Assembly: GCA_012517325.1 (NCBI GenBank)
Contig: JAAYVF010000027.1
Location: forward strand, 1-64,000
Direction: 5' to 3'
Length of the DNA stretch: 64,000 bases
Source: Myxococcales bacterium
GTDB lineage: Bacteria; Lernaellota; Lernaellaia; Lernaellales; Lernaellaceae
Of the stretch, positions 9,498-20,572 are shown one piece after another; the first letter of the stretch is position 1; every line of letters starts with the position of its first letter. The notes below the pieces were generated by a model. It saw only the letters and a program-made list of their open reading frames with translations. It ran no database searches and was not told where the DNA came from. The translations under genes and the position numbers were made by a program.

Positions 9498-10466
9498 ATG
9501 CCGGGGTTTGCGCGACCGACGCTCGTGGCCAGCCGTTGTCTGGGCTTCGCCGCCTGCCGCTGGGACGGCGAGATCGTTCGCAGCGAGGCGGTGCAAAAGC
9601 TGCTGCCGCACGTCCGCTTCATCACCCACTGTCCCGAGGAGGAAATCGGCCTGGGCACGCCGCGCCGCCCGATCCGGGTGATCGAGGAAAACGGCGAGCA
9701 GCGGCTTTATCAGCCCGACACCGGACTGGATTTCACCGCGCCGATGCGGGAATGGTCCCGGAAAATCCTCGCCGGCTTGCCCCCGGTGGAAGGCTTCGTT
9801 CTCAAATCGCGCTCGCCTTCCTGCGGCCTGGCCGACGTGAAGCTTCATCGCGGCAAGGCGGGCGATGGGCCGACCCGGCGCACGGCGGGCTTCTTCGGCG
9901 GCGAGGTGCTGGAGCGCTACGGCGATCTGGCCGTCGAGGACGAGGGCCGACTGACCAACTTCGTCGTGCGCGAACGGTTTCTGATCCGCGTTTTCACCTT
10001 GGCCGAATTCCGCGAAACGCGCCGCGCGGGCGATCCGGGCCGGCTGGTCGCCTTTCAAGCGCGGCACAAATTGCTGTTCATGGCCTGTCACCAGACCGCG
10101 ATGCGTGCGCTGGGGCGAATCGTCGCCAATCACGAAAGGCTTCCCTTCGCCGAGGTCGCGGCGCGCTACGAGGAAACTCTGCTCAAACTGCTGCGCGGCG
10201 GGCCGAAAACCGGCAACACCGTCAACGTGCTGATGCACGCCCTGGGCTATTTCAAAAAAACGCTGCGGGCCGGCGAAAAGGGTTTCTTTCTCGATCTGCT
10301 GGAGGCCTACCGGAACGGGCAGACGCCGCTCAGCGCCCCGGTCAGCGTCTTGCGGTCGTGGATCGAACGGACCGACGAGGACTATCTGCGGCGGCAAAGC
10401 TTTTTCGAGCCCTATCCGCGCGACCTGCTGGACCTCGGCGATTCGGGCCGGGGACGCGATTACTGA
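9498..10466 (+). CDS. DUF523-DUF1722 fusion protein (TudS-like desulfurase domain plus YbgA-like domain)
   Basis: A 322-residue protein of two known domains. Residues 1-150 are DUF523, with Cys14 and Cys20 (SRCL, ACRWDG), Cys45 in a CPEEEIGLGTPR segment and Cys109 in RSPSCGL. Members of this family have been described as iron-sulfur thiouracil desulfurases (TudS). Residues 170-320 are DUF1722 (YbgA), recognised by its HKLLFMACH segment and the GYFKKTL segment. The fusion is widespread in bacteria and its exact role is unsettled. A terminator follows at 10609-10653. Confidence 0.88.
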   Translation: MPGFARPTLVASRCLGFAACRWDGEIVRSEAVQKLLPHVRFITHCPEEEIGLGTPRRPIRVIEENGEQRLYQPDTGLDFTAPMREWSRKILAGLPPVEGFVLKSRSPSCGLADVKLHRGKAGDGPTRRTAGFFGGEVLERYGDLAVEDEGRLTNFVVRERFLIRVFTLAEFRETRRAGDPGRLVAFQARHKLLFMACHQTAMRALGRIVANHERLPFAEVAARYEETLLKLLRGGPKTGNTVNVLMHALGYFKKTLRAGEKGFFLDLLEAYRNGQTPLSAPVSVLRSWIERTDEDYLRRQSFFEPYPRDLLDLGDSGRGRDY

Positions 10467-10530
10467 TGGTGATCGCGCCGATGACTCGTTTGATTGCTAC
10501 GTGGCTTGGTAAACCGGTGAAATGCTTAAA

Positions 10531-10585
10531 AACCCCTCTCCCCCGGAAACGTGTGGGAGAGGGGTGGCGAAGCCGGGGTGAGGGA
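10531..10585. repeat. REP-like palindrome of the CCCCTCTCCC/GGGAGAGGGG type
   Basis: ACCCCTCTCCC at 10532-10542 pairs with GGGAGAGGGGT at 10555-10565, followed by a G-rich tail GCCGGGGTGAGGG. Intergenic palindromes of this composition are common dispersed repeats in GC-rich bacteria. Only this one copy was found in the window. Confidence 0.5.
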
Positions 10586-10608
10586 TTCGAGAGAGAAGTG
10601 AATTAAAC

Positions 10609-10653
10609 GCCTTCAACCCGTCGCCAGCCGACGGGTCGAAGGCTCTTTTTTTT
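10609..10653 (+). terminator. Intrinsic terminator after the DUF523-DUF1722 gene
   Basis: A GCCTTCAACCCGTCG arm pairs with CGACGGGTCGAAGGC with one mismatched position, a short loop between, followed by a run of T from 10644. This is a classic rho-independent terminator on the plus strand, separating the convergent barrel gene. Confidence 0.85.
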
Positions 10654-10668
10654 CACCCGTTTATTTTT

Positions 10669-11403
10669 CTAGAAAAACACGCTCAATCCCGCGTTCAGGC
10701 CGATATCGATACCCGCGCCCGACGCGTTGTTCTTCTCGGGGTTGCGGTCCAGGTCGTCCTCGTTCACCTTATCGACCCGCACCGCCGGACCGCCGGCCAC
10801 CAGCAGGCCGAAGTCGAACGCCACGTTCTTCACCGGGAAAATCCGCACGCCGCCTTCCGCGCCCAGGAGCGGTTTGACGTAAGTGCGCGTGAAGGTGGTC
10901 TTGTCCTCGTCGCCGACCTGCTCGGTCCAGGATTGGGTTTCCACGTCGATGCCCAGCACCGGGCCGACGTACGGCATGACGAACGTGCTGGGACGGAAGT
11001 TGTAGTTGTAGTAGCCCGCCAGGCGGCCGCGCCAGATCGAGTTTTGCGAGGTGCGCACGTCGGCGTCGTCATCCTTGGGTTGAACGGCGTTGGTCTGCAT
11101 CAGATTGATGGCCATGACGTGTGCGCCCACGTCGTGATGTCCGTTCATCAGGTAGCCGAGTTTCAGGCCTGCGGTGCTACCGCCGGTCATGCTGTCGAAG
11201 TTGACCAGGGCTTCGTTGTCGGTGGTGTCCTCGTCGACATCGCTCAGGCCGATGGCGCTGATGTTGAACAGCGACAGAAAGCGAACGTCCAAGTGGAACG
11301 AATCTTGTTCGGGCAACAAAATGGGTTCTTCCGCGGAAGCCGCGAACGGAATTACCAAAACGAACAACAAAGCCAGCGCAAATCCGAGATTCGTCAATTT
11401 CAT
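10669..11403 (-). CDS. Predicted outer-membrane beta-barrel protein, function unknown
   Basis: A 244-residue protein with a signal peptide (cut after ASA) and alternating amphipathic strands such as YYNYNF, FVMPYVGPVLGIDVE and AGLSVFF. The C-terminal Phe is typical of outer-membrane barrels. No named family recognised; the size suggests 8-10 strands. It stands alone, with an AT-rich upstream region holding a near-consensus sigma54 promoter (11473-11487). It may therefore be a regulated envelope protein. The mature part is acidic and Asn-rich. Confidence 0.65.
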   Translation of the reverse strand: MKLTNLGFALALLFVLVIPFAASAEEPILLPEQDSFHLDVRFLSLFNISAIGLSDVDEDTTDNEALVNFDSMTGGSTAGLKLGYLMNGHHDVGAHVMAINLMQTNAVQPKDDDADVRTSQNSIWRGRLAGYYNYNFRPSTFVMPYVGPVLGIDVETQSWTEQVGDEDKTTFTRTYVKPLLGAEGGVRIFPVKNVAFDFGLLVAGGPAVRVDKVNEDDLDRNPEKNNASGAGIDIGLNAGLSVFF

Positions 11404-11472
11404 CGTCCTTCTCCTTCTTTCGTGTGCAATTTCAAAGTGAATATTCGTTGATTGACGACGCCCAGGATTTCA

Positions 11473-11487
11473 GCAAAAGCGATGCCA
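11473..11487 (-). promoter_or_regulatory. Candidate sigma54 (-24/-12) promoter for the beta-barrel gene
   Basis: Read on the minus strand the sequence is TGGCATCGCTTTTGC, against the sigma54 consensus TGGCACG-N4-TTGC. The GG and GC doublets are 10 bases apart as required, and 13 of the 15 positions are compatible. It lies 70 bases upstream of the ATG at 11403. Confidence 0.6.
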
Positions 11488-11648
11488 AAATAGAAAAATT
11501 ATATTTTCGTTTTATTTAACAATCACTTAGGTAATTTTGCGGCGGATGTTGTAAAAATGCATCAAGAAGCATTTTGGTTTATCATTTTGGCATAGTAAGA
11601 TTGTATCTGTTTGTATTTATGAGGATATTCTTAAAACGTGCCAAAATG
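11483..11648. repeat. Short repeated motif TGCCAAAAT/ATTTTGGCA upstream of the barrel gene
   Basis: Perfect copies occur at 11483-11491 and 11639-11647 (same strand) and inverted at 11584-11592. A partial ATTTTGG lies at 11571-11577. One copy overlaps the -24 element of the sigma54 candidate. The stretch 11404-11687 is AT-rich and has no gene. The copies could be operator or activator sites, or chance in an AT-rich spacer. Confidence 0.4.
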
Positions 11649-11687
11649 AACTGCTGACAAAAAAGCATGGGCAAATTTAAAAATCTA

Positions 11688-12476
11688 CTAAGCCTTCTGC
11701 AAAAACACATACACCTCCTCGTCGGCGTACGAGAGGCGGAGGGCCGGGTCGATGGGGGTGAGGTCGCGCCAGGCGAGGCCGGCGAGGCGAAAGGGGCTGG
11801 CGGCGATCAGGCGATAGAATTGCGGCTGATCCCACTTGCGATGGACGTGGCGGGCGACGATTCGCCGCTCGGGGTCGCCGGGCCGCCGGATCGTCAACGC
11901 CGCCTCGAACTCGGCGAGGCCCCGGTCGGCGTCGACGGCCAGTAGGGTCCAGGACGCTTCCACACTTAGGTTCTCCCGTGTAAAAGACCAGCCGTCTTTT
12001 CGGCCGAGGGCGGAGCGTTCGATCGGGCCGAAAGACAGCCCGACGGCGTAGACCCCGCCCGGCGTCAGATTGGCCGCGACGGCGGCGAGGTGCCGCTCCG
12101 GGTCGCCGGGCGCGGTCAGGTAGCCGATGCCGCCCAGCGGACAGATCGCCAGGTCGACCGGCACGGCGAGGCGAAAATCGCGCAGGTCGGCGTTCACCGT
12201 TTCGGCGGCCAGGCCTTTGGCGCGCAGTTTCCTTTCGACGAAGGCCAGCATCCCCGGATGGCGATCGAGGCCGACAGCCGCGAGCCCGAGCGCCGCCAGA
12301 TCGGCCAGTACGCGCCCCGTGCCGCAACCGATTTCCAGCGCCCGTTTCACCGGATGCCCGAGTAGCGCCGCCGCCGCCGCGACGACATCGCGTGTTTCGG
12401 CGAGCGAATCCCAGCCGTAGGCGAGATCGTAGGCTTCCGGATCGGCATAGAGCGGATCGGTCAGCGGGTCGGACAT
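11688..12476 (-). CDS. Class I SAM-dependent methyltransferase
   Basis: About 262 residues if the ATG at 12476 (MSDPLTDPLYADPEAYDLAYG) is used; upstream in-frame ATGs at 12494, 12533 and 12566 have no better ribosome sites. Motif I is ALEIGCGTGRVL, with the acidic end of strand 2 at VGLDRHPGML and motif IV-like ICPLGGIGYL. This is the Methyltransf_25 type of fold. Substrate unknown. Monocistronic and divergent from the large sensor kinase. Confidence 0.8.
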   Translation of the reverse strand: MSDPLTDPLYADPEAYDLAYGWDSLAETRDVVAAAAALLGHPVKRALEIGCGTGRVLADLAALGLAAVGLDRHPGMLAFVERKLRAKGLAAETVNADLRDFRLAVPVDLAICPLGGIGYLTAPGDPERHLAAVAANLTPGGVYAVGLSFGPIERSALGRKDGWSFTRENLSVEASWTLLAVDADRGLAEFEAALTIRRPGDPERRIVARHVHRKWDQPQFYRLIAASPFRLAGLAWRDLTPIDPALRLSYADEEVYVFLQKA

Positions 12477-12587
12477 GGCGCGGTTATCAGCCATCGTCTC
12501 ACAGGAAATGATAAAGTGAAAATCCGTCGACATGATACCCTGCTTGCTTCCGTCGAGCCACCGCATCTATAGTGGATTAATAGAATC

Positions 12588-15500
12588 ATGATTTCGCAAA
12601 AAGGCGACGCCACGAGAGCGCAAGAAAAATATCGAGTGGGAAAAATGCCTGAGCAACAAGATCGGCCGGAGGACCCATCTCGGCGGTCTTTTCGTGTTTT
12701 CCTTTTATTTTTCTTGTTGTTGCTGCCGATTGAGTCGCTTTCCTTCGCCGCGGAAGCGCCGCGGACGCTGATCATCGTCGACGACAAAGACTATCCGCCC
12801 TTTGCGTTTCTCGACGCCAAGGGCGCGGCGTGCGGCATCACTATCGACATCTGGAAACTCTGGAGCCGGAAAACGGGGATTCCGGTTCGGTTTGAGTTGA
12901 TGGAATGGGACGCGGCGCTGGCGGCGGTGCGCGAAGGACGCGCCGACGCGGTCGGCGGACTTTTCCGCACGGCGGCGCGCGAGGCGGATTTCGATTTCAG
13001 CCGGGCGATTCTGAAAATCCCGACCGGCATTTTCTTTCACCGGCAAATCGCGGGCATCAAGGGATTGGACGATCTCGACGGCTTTCAGGTCGGCGTGATC
13101 AAGGGCGATTTCGGCGAGGAACTGCTGCGGACGGGACATCCGCACATCGAATTACGGTCGTTTTCCGGCGCCGGAGAGCTGGTGCGGGCGGCCGTCGCCG
13201 GCGAGATCAAGGTGTTCGTGGCCGACGAGCCGGTGGCGCTGTTTTACCTGGCGCAACAGCCGGGTGGCGATCAATTCCAGGAGACGACCGCGGTCGCGAA
13301 ACTCAATCCGCAATGTACGGCCGTGAAAAAGGGAAACGCCGAATTGCTGGCGACGATCCAATCCGGTTTTGCGCGGATTTCGGAAGCCGAGATCAAACAA
13401 ATCGTGGCCGACTGGGCCGGCCGGTCGACGGTTGGGCGCCTCCCCTGGCGGGAGATCGGGCTGGGTTTGCTGGCGGTTTTGCTGCTCGTCGCCGCGGTTC
13501 TCGCCTGGAACTTCCTGTTGCATCGAAAAGTCGCCGAAGCCACGCAAAACCTGCGGGAACGCGAGGAGACCTTTCGCGCGCTGACCGAAAATTCCCTGGA
13601 CGTCATCATGCGGTTCGACCGGCAGGGGCGCCATTTGTACGTCAATCCGATCGCCGAAAAACAGACCGGAATCCCCGTCCAAAATTTCATCGGGAAGACG
13701 CACGCGGAACTTGGCTTCGCCCCGGAGTTGTGCGCCGTCTGGGAAAAAGCGATTCGGGAAACCGTCGAGTTCAAAGCGGTTCGCCGGATCGAATTCCAGC
13801 TTCCCCGCGGCGCCTGGATCGATTGGCTGCTGATGCCGGAATTCGACGCGCACGGCGAGGTGAAAGCGGTCATCACCGCGGCGCGCGACATCACCGAACG
13901 CAAATTGGCGGAGGAGGCGTTGCGCGCCAGCGAGCAGAAATACCGCCAGCACTTCGCCAGCGTCAACGACGTGATTTATTCCTTCGACGCCAACGGAGTG
14001 ATCCTTGACGTTTCACCGTCGATCGAGCGGTTTCTCGGCTTCCAACCGGAAGAATTGATCGGCCGGCCGTTCGCCGAACTGAATCTGCTCACTCCCGAGT
14101 CGCTGGAAAAGGCCGTGGTCTACGTGGCGCGCGTTTTTGCTGGCGAGCGAATCGACGGCGTGGAATACGAATTCGTCCACCGGGACGGGTCCCGGCGGTT
14201 CGGCGAAGTCAGCGGTTCGCCGATCATCGTCGACGGTCGAGTCACGGCGACCGTCGCCGTGGCCCGCGACGTCACCGAGCGCGAGCGGGTGGAACAAGCG
14301 CTGCGGGACAGCGAAAACCTGTTCCGCAATCTGTTCGAACAACACGTGGCGATCAAATTGGTCATCGATCCCGAAACGGGAAACATTTTCGACGCCAACC
14401 AGGCGGCCGCGAATTTCTACGGCTGGCCGAGAGAACAGCTCGAGCGGATGAACATCCGCGATATCAACACACTGTCACCGGAGCAGGTCGCGCGGGAAAT
14501 GGAAAAGGCGAAGAACCTCGAACGGGTCTGTTTCGATTTCCGCCACCGGCGGGCCGACGGCTCGATCCGCGATGTCGAGGTTTACAGCAGCAAGATCGAA
14601 ATCAGGGGAAAGGTTTTCCTCCATTCCATCATTCACGACATCACCGAACGGAAACAAATCGAGGAGGCGTTGCGGGAAAGCGAGGAAAAGTATCGTTCCC
14701 TGGTGGAAACGACGGCGGAATGGATCTGGGAAATGGACCTCACGGGCCGGCATACCTACTCAAACCCGGGAATCTCGACCATTTTGGGATATCGACTCGA
14801 CGAATTCCTCGGCCGGGATGCTTTTGACATCATTCACCCGGAAAACCACCGGGAAATCGAGGCAGCCTGGCCGCGGCTGATCGCCGAAAAAAAGGGCTGG
14901 CGGGGATGGATTGTCCGGTTCCGCCACCGGGACGGCAGCTATCGTTACCTGGAAAGCAACGCCAATCCCATTTTGAACGCGGCGGGCGAACTGGTCGGTT
15001 TTCGCGGCAGCGACCGCGACATCACCGAGCGCAAACAGTCCGAGGAAGCCCTGCGGCGGACCCAGTTCGCCATGGATCGGGCCCGTGACAGCATCCTCTG
15101 GATCGATGACGACGGCCGCATCATCTACGCCAACGATTCCGCCTGCTCTTCTATGGGGTTCACGCGCGATGAATTGTTGGCGATGAAGGTCTTCGACATT
15201 GATCCGGACTTTCCCCAGTCGCAATGGGAACAATTCAAACAGATGCTGCGCCGGCAAGGGCACCATACGTTCGAATCGCGCCACCGGACCAAGGACGGCC
15301 GCTACTTCCCCGTGGAAGTCAGCACCAACTCCTTCCAATTCGGTGACCGCTTCATCGCCTGCGCCTTCGATCGCGACATTTCCGAACGCAAGCGGGCCGA
15401 GCGGGAAAAAGACGAACTGGCGGCGCAATTGCAGCAGGCCATGAAAATGGAAGCCGTCGGACGGCTGGCCGGCGGCGTGGCGCACGATTTCAACAACCTG

Positions 15501-16568
15501 CTGACGGGCATCACCGGCAACGTCGAGCTGGCCTTGTTGGATCTCGCGCCCGGCGACCCGCTCGCCGTCCCCATTGCCGAAATCGGCAAGGCGGCCGACA
15601 GCGCCGCCGCGCTGACCCGGCAATTGCTGGCCTTTTCGCGCAAGCAACTGATCGAACCCAAGGTGCTCGATCTGAACCAATTAATCGCGAATCTGCACAA
15701 AATGCTGACGCGGTTGATCGGCGAGGATATCGAACTGACCACCGTCGCCGGCGGGGATTTGGGTCCGGTGCGGATCGATCCGGGCCAGTTCGAGCAGATT
15801 CTGGTGAACCTCGCGGTCAACGCCCGCGACGCCATGCCGGCCGGCGGCAAACTGATCATCGAAACGGCCAACGTCGAGTTGGACGAGGAGTATTGCCAGC
15901 GGCACGCGTACGCCAACCCGGGAAACCACGTCCTGCTGGCGGTCAGCGATACCGGCCACGGCATGAACGAGGAAGTCAAAAAGCACTTGTTCGAGCCTTT
16001 TTTCACCACCAAGCCGCTCGGTCACGGCACCGGCCTCGGGCTGGCGACGATCTATGGCGCGGTCAAGCAGGCGAACGGCCACATCGAGACCTATTCGGAG
16101 GAAGGGCGGGGAACGACTTTCAAAATCTATTTGCCGCGCGTCACGGAAAGAGCCGGCGAGAAAATCGCCCGCGGCGATGCGGAGGCCATGCGGGGCGGAA
16201 ACGAGGTCGTCTTGCTGGTCGAGGACGACGATCTGGTGCGCGGCCTGGCGCTCAAGGTCTTGCAACGGCTGGGCTACCGAATCCTGTCCGCGGCCGACGG
16301 CCAGCAGGCCCTGGAAATCGCCGGCCAGCACCCCGAACGGATCGACCTGCTGCTCACCGATGTGATCATGCCGGGCATGAACGGCCAGCAGTTGGCCGAA
16401 CGTCTGACGCAGATTCATCCGGAAAGCAAGGTGCTTTTCACCTCGGGTTATACCGAGGACGCGATCGCCCATCACGGCGTCATCGACGCCGGCCTGCACT
16501 TCATCGGCAAGCCGTACACCCCGCAAAATCTGGCCCGCAAAATCCGCGAGGTGCTGGAATCCGATTAG
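12588..16568 (+). CDS. Hybrid sensor histidine kinase: periplasmic solute-binding sensor, five PAS domains, kinase and receiver
   Basis: A 1326-residue membrane kinase. After a signal-like segment, residues ~60-285 form an extracytoplasmic solute-binding domain of the amino-acid type (SBP_bac_3: [21 protein letters not shown]). A transmembrane helix lies near 290-312. Five PAS units follow, about 325-965, each ending with an RDITER-like linker. The H box is [16 protein letters not shown] with His966. The ATPase has the N, G1 (DTGHGM), F and G2 (GHGTGLGLA) boxes. A C-terminal receiver carries Asp1258 ([12 protein letters not shown]). It should sense a periplasmic small molecule plus internal PAS signals and pass phosphate within itself and on to a regulator not encoded nearby. 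The start is uncertain: ATG at 12588, or 12645 (MPEQQD), which has a somewhat better ribosome site. Confidence 0.9.
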   Translation: MISQKGDATRAQEKYRVGKMPEQQDRPEDPSRRSFRVFLLFFLLLLPIESLSFAAEAPRTLIIVDDKDYPPFAFLDAKGAACGITIDIWKLWSRKTGIPVRFELMEWDAALAAVREGRADAVGGLFRTAAREADFDFSRAILKIPTGIFFHRQIAGIKGLDDLDGFQVGVIKGDFGEELLRTGHPHIELRSFSGAGELVRAAVAGEIKVFVADEPVALFYLAQQPGGDQFQETTAVAKLNPQCTAVKKGNAELLATIQSGFARISEAEIKQIVADWAGRSTVGRLPWREIGLGLLAVLLLVAAVLAWNFLLHRKVAEATQNLREREETFRALTENSLDVIMRFDRQGRHLYVNPIAEKQTGIPVQNFIGKTHAELGFAPELCAVWEKAIRETVEFKAVRRIEFQLPRGAWIDWLLMPEFDAHGEVKAVITAARDITERKLAEEALRASEQKYRQHFASVNDVIYSFDANGVILDVSPSIERFLGFQPEELIGRPFAELNLLTPESLEKAVVYVARVFAGERIDGVEYEFVHRDGSRRFGEVSGSPIIVDGRVTATVAVARDVTERERVEQALRDSENLFRNLFEQHVAIKLVIDPETGNIFDANQAAANFYGWPREQLERMNIRDINTLSPEQVAREMEKAKNLERVCFDFRHRRADGSIRDVEVYSSKIEIRGKVFLHSIIHDITERKQIEEALRESEEKYRSLVETTAEWIWEMDLTGRHTYSNPGISTILGYRLDEFLGRDAFDIIHPENHREIEAAWPRLIAEKKGWRGWIVRFRHRDGSYRYLESNANPILNAAGELVGFRGSDRDITERKQSEEALRRTQFAMDRARDSILWIDDDGRIIYANDSACSSMGFTRDELLAMKVFDIDPDFPQSQWEQFKQMLRRQGHHTFESRHRTKDGRYFPVEVSTNSFQFGDRFIACAFDRDISERKRAEREKDELAAQLQQAMKMEAVGRLAGGVAHDFNNLLTGITGNVELALLDLAPGDPLAVPIAEIGKAADSAAALTRQLLAFSRKQLIEPKVLDLNQLIANLHKMLTRLIGEDIELTTVAGGDLGPVRIDPGQFEQILVNLAVNARDAMPAGGKLIIETANVELDEEYCQRHAYANPGNHVLLAVSDTGHGMNEEVKKHLFEPFFTTKPLGHGTGLGLATIYGAVKQANGHIETYSEEGRGTTFKIYLPRVTERAGEKIARGDAEAMRGGNEVVLLVEDDDLVRGLALKVLQRLGYRILSAADGQQALEIAGQHPERIDLLLTDVIMPGMNGQQLAERLTQIHPESKVLFTSGYTEDAIAHHGVIDAGLHFIGKPYTPQNLARKIREVLESD

Positions 16569-16625
16569 CGTCGCTCTTACATTTCGCATTCCCCAGTCGC
16601 CATTATTTTTGCTTCGTTCGCCGCT

Positions 16626-16654
16626 TTGCATCCGCCGGTCCGCCTTGTTAGAAT
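16626..16654 (+). promoter_or_regulatory. Candidate sigma70 promoter of recA
   Basis: TTGCAT at 16626-16631 and TAGAAT at 16649-16654 are separated by exactly 17 bases and lie 39 bases before the recA start codon. I see no LexA box of the CTGT-N8-ACAG or GAAC-N4-GTTC type in the upstream region. Confidence 0.55.
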
Positions 16655-16692
16655 CCGGCCAACCTCAAGCGATGCGAACAAGGAGCGGTGCC

Positions 16693-17766
<1,074 letters not shown>

Positions 17767-17770
17767 CCGG

Positions 17771-19009
17771 ATGGTCGAAGCGGGCGAGCACCTGAATCTG
17801 CAACGCCTGCTGCAGGCGGCCGTGCAATACGGCGCGTCCGACGTGCACCTCAAACCGGGGCGCGCGCCGATCATCCGCATCAACGGCGAGCTACACGAGC
17901 TGACCAAGCATCCGCGCCTGTCGCCGCCGGACATCATCGCCTCGGCCGAACTGATGATGGACGACCGGCAGGTGGCGCTCTTCAAGGAACAGAACGAGAT
18001 CGACCTGGCCTACAGCCTGCCCGGCCTCGGGCGGTTCCGCGTCAATATTTTCCGCCAGCGGGGCAGCATCGCCGTGGCGTTGCGCATCATCCCTTACCAG
18101 ATCCGCACCTTCGCCGAACTGCACATGCCGCCGGTGCTCGAAAAAATCGCCGCGGATCAACGCGGCATGGTGGTGGTGACCGGCGCGACCGGTTCGGGCA
18201 AGTCGACCACCCTGGCGTCGATGATCGATTACATCAACTCGAACCGCACCTGCCACATCATCACCGTCGAGGATCCGATCGAATTCCTGATCCGCGACAA
18301 GAAAAGCGCCATCAGCCAACGCGAAGTCGGCATCGACACCAAGGGCTTTCTCACCGCCCTGCGTGCCGCCCTGCGCCAGGATCCCGACGTCATTCTGGTC
18401 GGCGAAATGCGCGACCTGGAGACGATGACCACCGCCCTGCAGGCCGCCGAAACCGGCCACTTCGTGCTGTCCACCCTGCACACCACCGACGTCATGGAAA
18501 CGATCAGCCGCATCCTGGCGGTCTTTCCCCCGGGGCAGGAAAATCAGGTCCGTTTTCAGCTTTCCACCAGCCTCAAGGCGATCATCTGCCAGCGGCTGGT
18601 GCCGCGCGCCGACGGCTCCGGCCGCGTGCCGGCGGTTGAAGTCCTGGTTTCGAACGCGCGCGTGCAGGAATGCATCAAGGAACCGAAAAAGACGTCCGAG
18701 ATTCCGGATATCATGACCCAGAGCTACACCACCTACGGCATGCAGTCGTTCGACATGAGCCTGATGCAACTGGTCCGCGACAAATTGATCACGGTCGAGG
18801 CCGCGTTGCAGAACGCCACCAACCCCGGCGACTTCAAGCTGCGCTTGCAAGGCGTTTCCGGCGCCGATGAAGCGCGTTTCGACGAGTATAGCGAAGGCGT
18901 GGAGAAAAAGAAGAAAGGGCCCGGCGGCGGCGGAACCGGCGGCGGCGGCGGAGCCGGCGGTCAGAAGGGCGGCAATTTCGGCGACCTGATCGAGCGCTTT
19001 TCGGAGTAA
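17771..19009 (+). CDS. pilT: Type IV pilus retraction ATPase PilT/PilU family
   Basis: A 412-residue secretion-superfamily ATPase. It has the N-terminal PilT domain (GASDVHLKPGRAPIIRINGEL), Walker A GATGSGKST at 138-146, the Asp box ITVEDPIEF, Walker B DPDVILVGEMRD and a His box (LSTLHTTD). It powers pilus disassembly in the cytoplasm beneath the pilus base. The C-terminus is extended by a Lys-rich then Gly-rich low-complexity stretch before DLIERFSE, which is unusual. It starts four bases after recA. Whether it is PilT or PilU cannot be decided from sequence; no other pilus gene is in the window. Confidence 0.93.
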   Translation: MVEAGEHLNLQRLLQAAVQYGASDVHLKPGRAPIIRINGELHELTKHPRLSPPDIIASAELMMDDRQVALFKEQNEIDLAYSLPGLGRFRVNIFRQRGSIAVALRIIPYQIRTFAELHMPPVLEKIAADQRGMVVVTGATGSGKSTTLASMIDYINSNRTCHIITVEDPIEFLIRDKKSAISQREVGIDTKGFLTALRAALRQDPDVILVGEMRDLETMTTALQAAETGHFVLSTLHTTDVMETISRILAVFPPGQENQVRFQLSTSLKAIICQRLVPRADGSGRVPAVEVLVSNARVQECIKEPKKTSEIPDIMTQSYTTYGMQSFDMSLMQLVRDKLITVEAALQNATNPGDFKLRLQGVSGADEARFDEYSEGVEKKKKGPGGGGTGGGGGAGGQKGGNFGDLIERFSE

Positions 19010-19015
19010 CGCGGA

Positions 19016-19921
19016 TTGTTCGCCACGCTTAAACCCATCGTGCTTTCTATGCGGCCCCGGCAGTGGGTCAAGAATTTCATGATTTTCCCGGCGCTGGTTT
19101 TTTCGGGCGGCATCTTCGACCCGATCAGCCAGATCGTCTGCCTGGGCGGGTTCGTGGTGTTTTGCCTCGTCTCCGGCGCGGTGTATCTGTACAACGACCT
19201 GGCCGACGTCGAGCGCGATCGTAACCACCCGGTCAAACGTTTGCGGCCGATCGCCTCGGGCGCGTTACCGGAAAAAACGGCGGCGGCGGCGATCAAGTGG
19301 ATTCTCGGCCTGGCTTTCGGGCTGGCCTTCGCGTTGAATTTGATTTCCACGAAAGTCGGTTTCGATTTCGCGCTGATTTGCCTGCTCTACCTGCTCATGC
19401 AGGTGGCGTATTCCAACCGGCTCAAGCACGTGGTGATTCTCGACGTGATGTGCATCGCGGCGGGATTCGATCTGCGCGTGCTGGCCGGCGCGGCGCTGCT
19501 CAACGTGCCGGCGAGTTTCTGGCTGGTCGTCTGCATGACGCTGCTGGCGCTGTTTTTGGGTTTCGGCAAGCGGCGGCACGAGTTGACGCTGCTGACGGAC
19601 GGCGCCGGCAGCCACCGCAAGATCCTCGCGGAATACAACCTGACGTTTCTCGACCAGATGATCGCCGTGGTGACGGCTTCGACCGTGCTGGCCTACAGCC
19701 TGTATACGCTCAGCGAGGACACCCTGGCGCATTTCGGCCCGCGCGCGCATTACCTGCCGCTGACCATTCCCTTCGTGCTCTACGGCATCTTCCGCTACCT
19801 CTACCTGGTGCACCAGAAAGACAGCGGCGGCAGTCCGACCAAGGCGCTGCTGAACGACCCGCCCATTCTGATCAACATCGGGCTCTGGTTCGTAACCGTG
19901 GTTGCGGTGCTGTATTACTGA
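19016..19921 (+). CDS. UbiA-family prenyltransferase, decaprenyl-phosphate phosphoribosyltransferase-like
   Basis: A 301-residue polytopic membrane protein. The first Asp-rich motif is NDLADVERDRNHPVKRLRP, matching NDxxDxxxDxxHPxKxxRP. The opening SMRPRQWVKNFMIFPALVFSG resembles decaprenyl-phosphate phosphoribosyltransferases (the DprE-pathway UbiA subgroup). It probably transfers a ribose-phosphate or another acceptor to a polyprenyl phosphate. The start is a TTG at 19016 whose GGAG site overlaps the pilT stop; the later ATG at 19049 would cut conserved residues. Probably co-transcribed with recA-pilT. Confidence 0.82.
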   Translation: MFATLKPIVLSMRPRQWVKNFMIFPALVFSGGIFDPISQIVCLGGFVVFCLVSGAVYLYNDLADVERDRNHPVKRLRPIASGALPEKTAAAAIKWILGLAFGLAFALNLISTKVGFDFALICLLYLLMQVAYSNRLKHVVILDVMCIAAGFDLRVLAGAALLNVPASFWLVVCMTLLALFLGFGKRRHELTLLTDGAGSHRKILAEYNLTFLDQMIAVVTASTVLAYSLYTLSEDTLAHFGPRAHYLPLTIPFVLYGIFRYLYLVHQKDSGGSPTKALLNDPPILINIGLWFVTVVAVLYY

Positions 19922-19948
19922 AAAGCATCTCCGGGGCGCCGGTCGGTC

Positions 19949-20572
19949 TCAGATGATTCCCAGCCAGTCGTGAAACAGGAAGTACGTGCGGCCGATCAGC
20001 AGACTGATGCGGGCCATCACCGTGTAGCCGAAGGCCGCGCCGAAGGCGATCATCAGGAAGAGAACCCCGACCTTAGCGCCGTAGCCCACCAGGCCGCGGT
20101 GCTCGGCCGAAAAATAAAAATAGACGAGCGTGGAAAGCACGCCCACGACGATGATGATGTGGTTGAGGTTGTTGAGCGGCAGAAACGTCGCCTGCACCTG
20201 CGGCAGCACCATGCCGTGGATCGCGCCGGTCACGCCAAGCCCCGCCGAGATCCCCATCGTGAAAGCGATGGCGACCCGCGACAGGTAGGCGATGCGCGGG
20301 ATCATGCGCGTCAGCATCAGCAGGCCGAGAAACGCGGGAAAGAGCAGCAGGTAGCGGTCGAGGCCGGATTTCTGCGCCCAGCCGTCCACCAGCATCGGCT
20401 TGACGTCGAAGAAAAGCACGTAAATCAGCCAGAACCCGGCCGACAAGCCGATGTAGACGTGCTCGGCCAGCTTGTAGACCGGGTTGTCCTTGTACAGGAA
20501 CGACATGATGGCCAGCGTGAAAAACGCCGCCATCCAGATCCCGAAGGTGGTCGCGAAACCGCTCGGTTCCAT
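19949..20572 (-). CDS. Polytopic membrane protein of a four-gene module, function unknown
   Basis: About 207 residues with five or six hydrophobic helices (for example FGIWMAAFFTLAIMSFLY and IIIVVGVLSTLVYFYFS). The ATG giving MEPSGF is chosen because the upstream open frame reads like another-frame shadow of the preceding gene. The start overlaps the previous gene's stop by one base. Last of four minus-strand genes with gaps of -1, -4 and 10 bases, implying a stable complex. I do not recognise a named family. Confidence 0.7.
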   Translation of the reverse strand: MEPSGFATTFGIWMAAFFTLAIMSFLYKDNPVYKLAEHVYIGLSAGFWLIYVLFFDVKPMLVDGWAQKSGLDRYLLLFPAFLGLLMLTRMIPRIAYLSRVAIAFTMGISAGLGVTGAIHGMVLPQVQATFLPLNNLNHIIIVVGVLSTLVYFYFSAEHRGLVGYGAKVGVLFLMIAFGAAFGYTVMARISLLIGRTYFLFHDWLGII

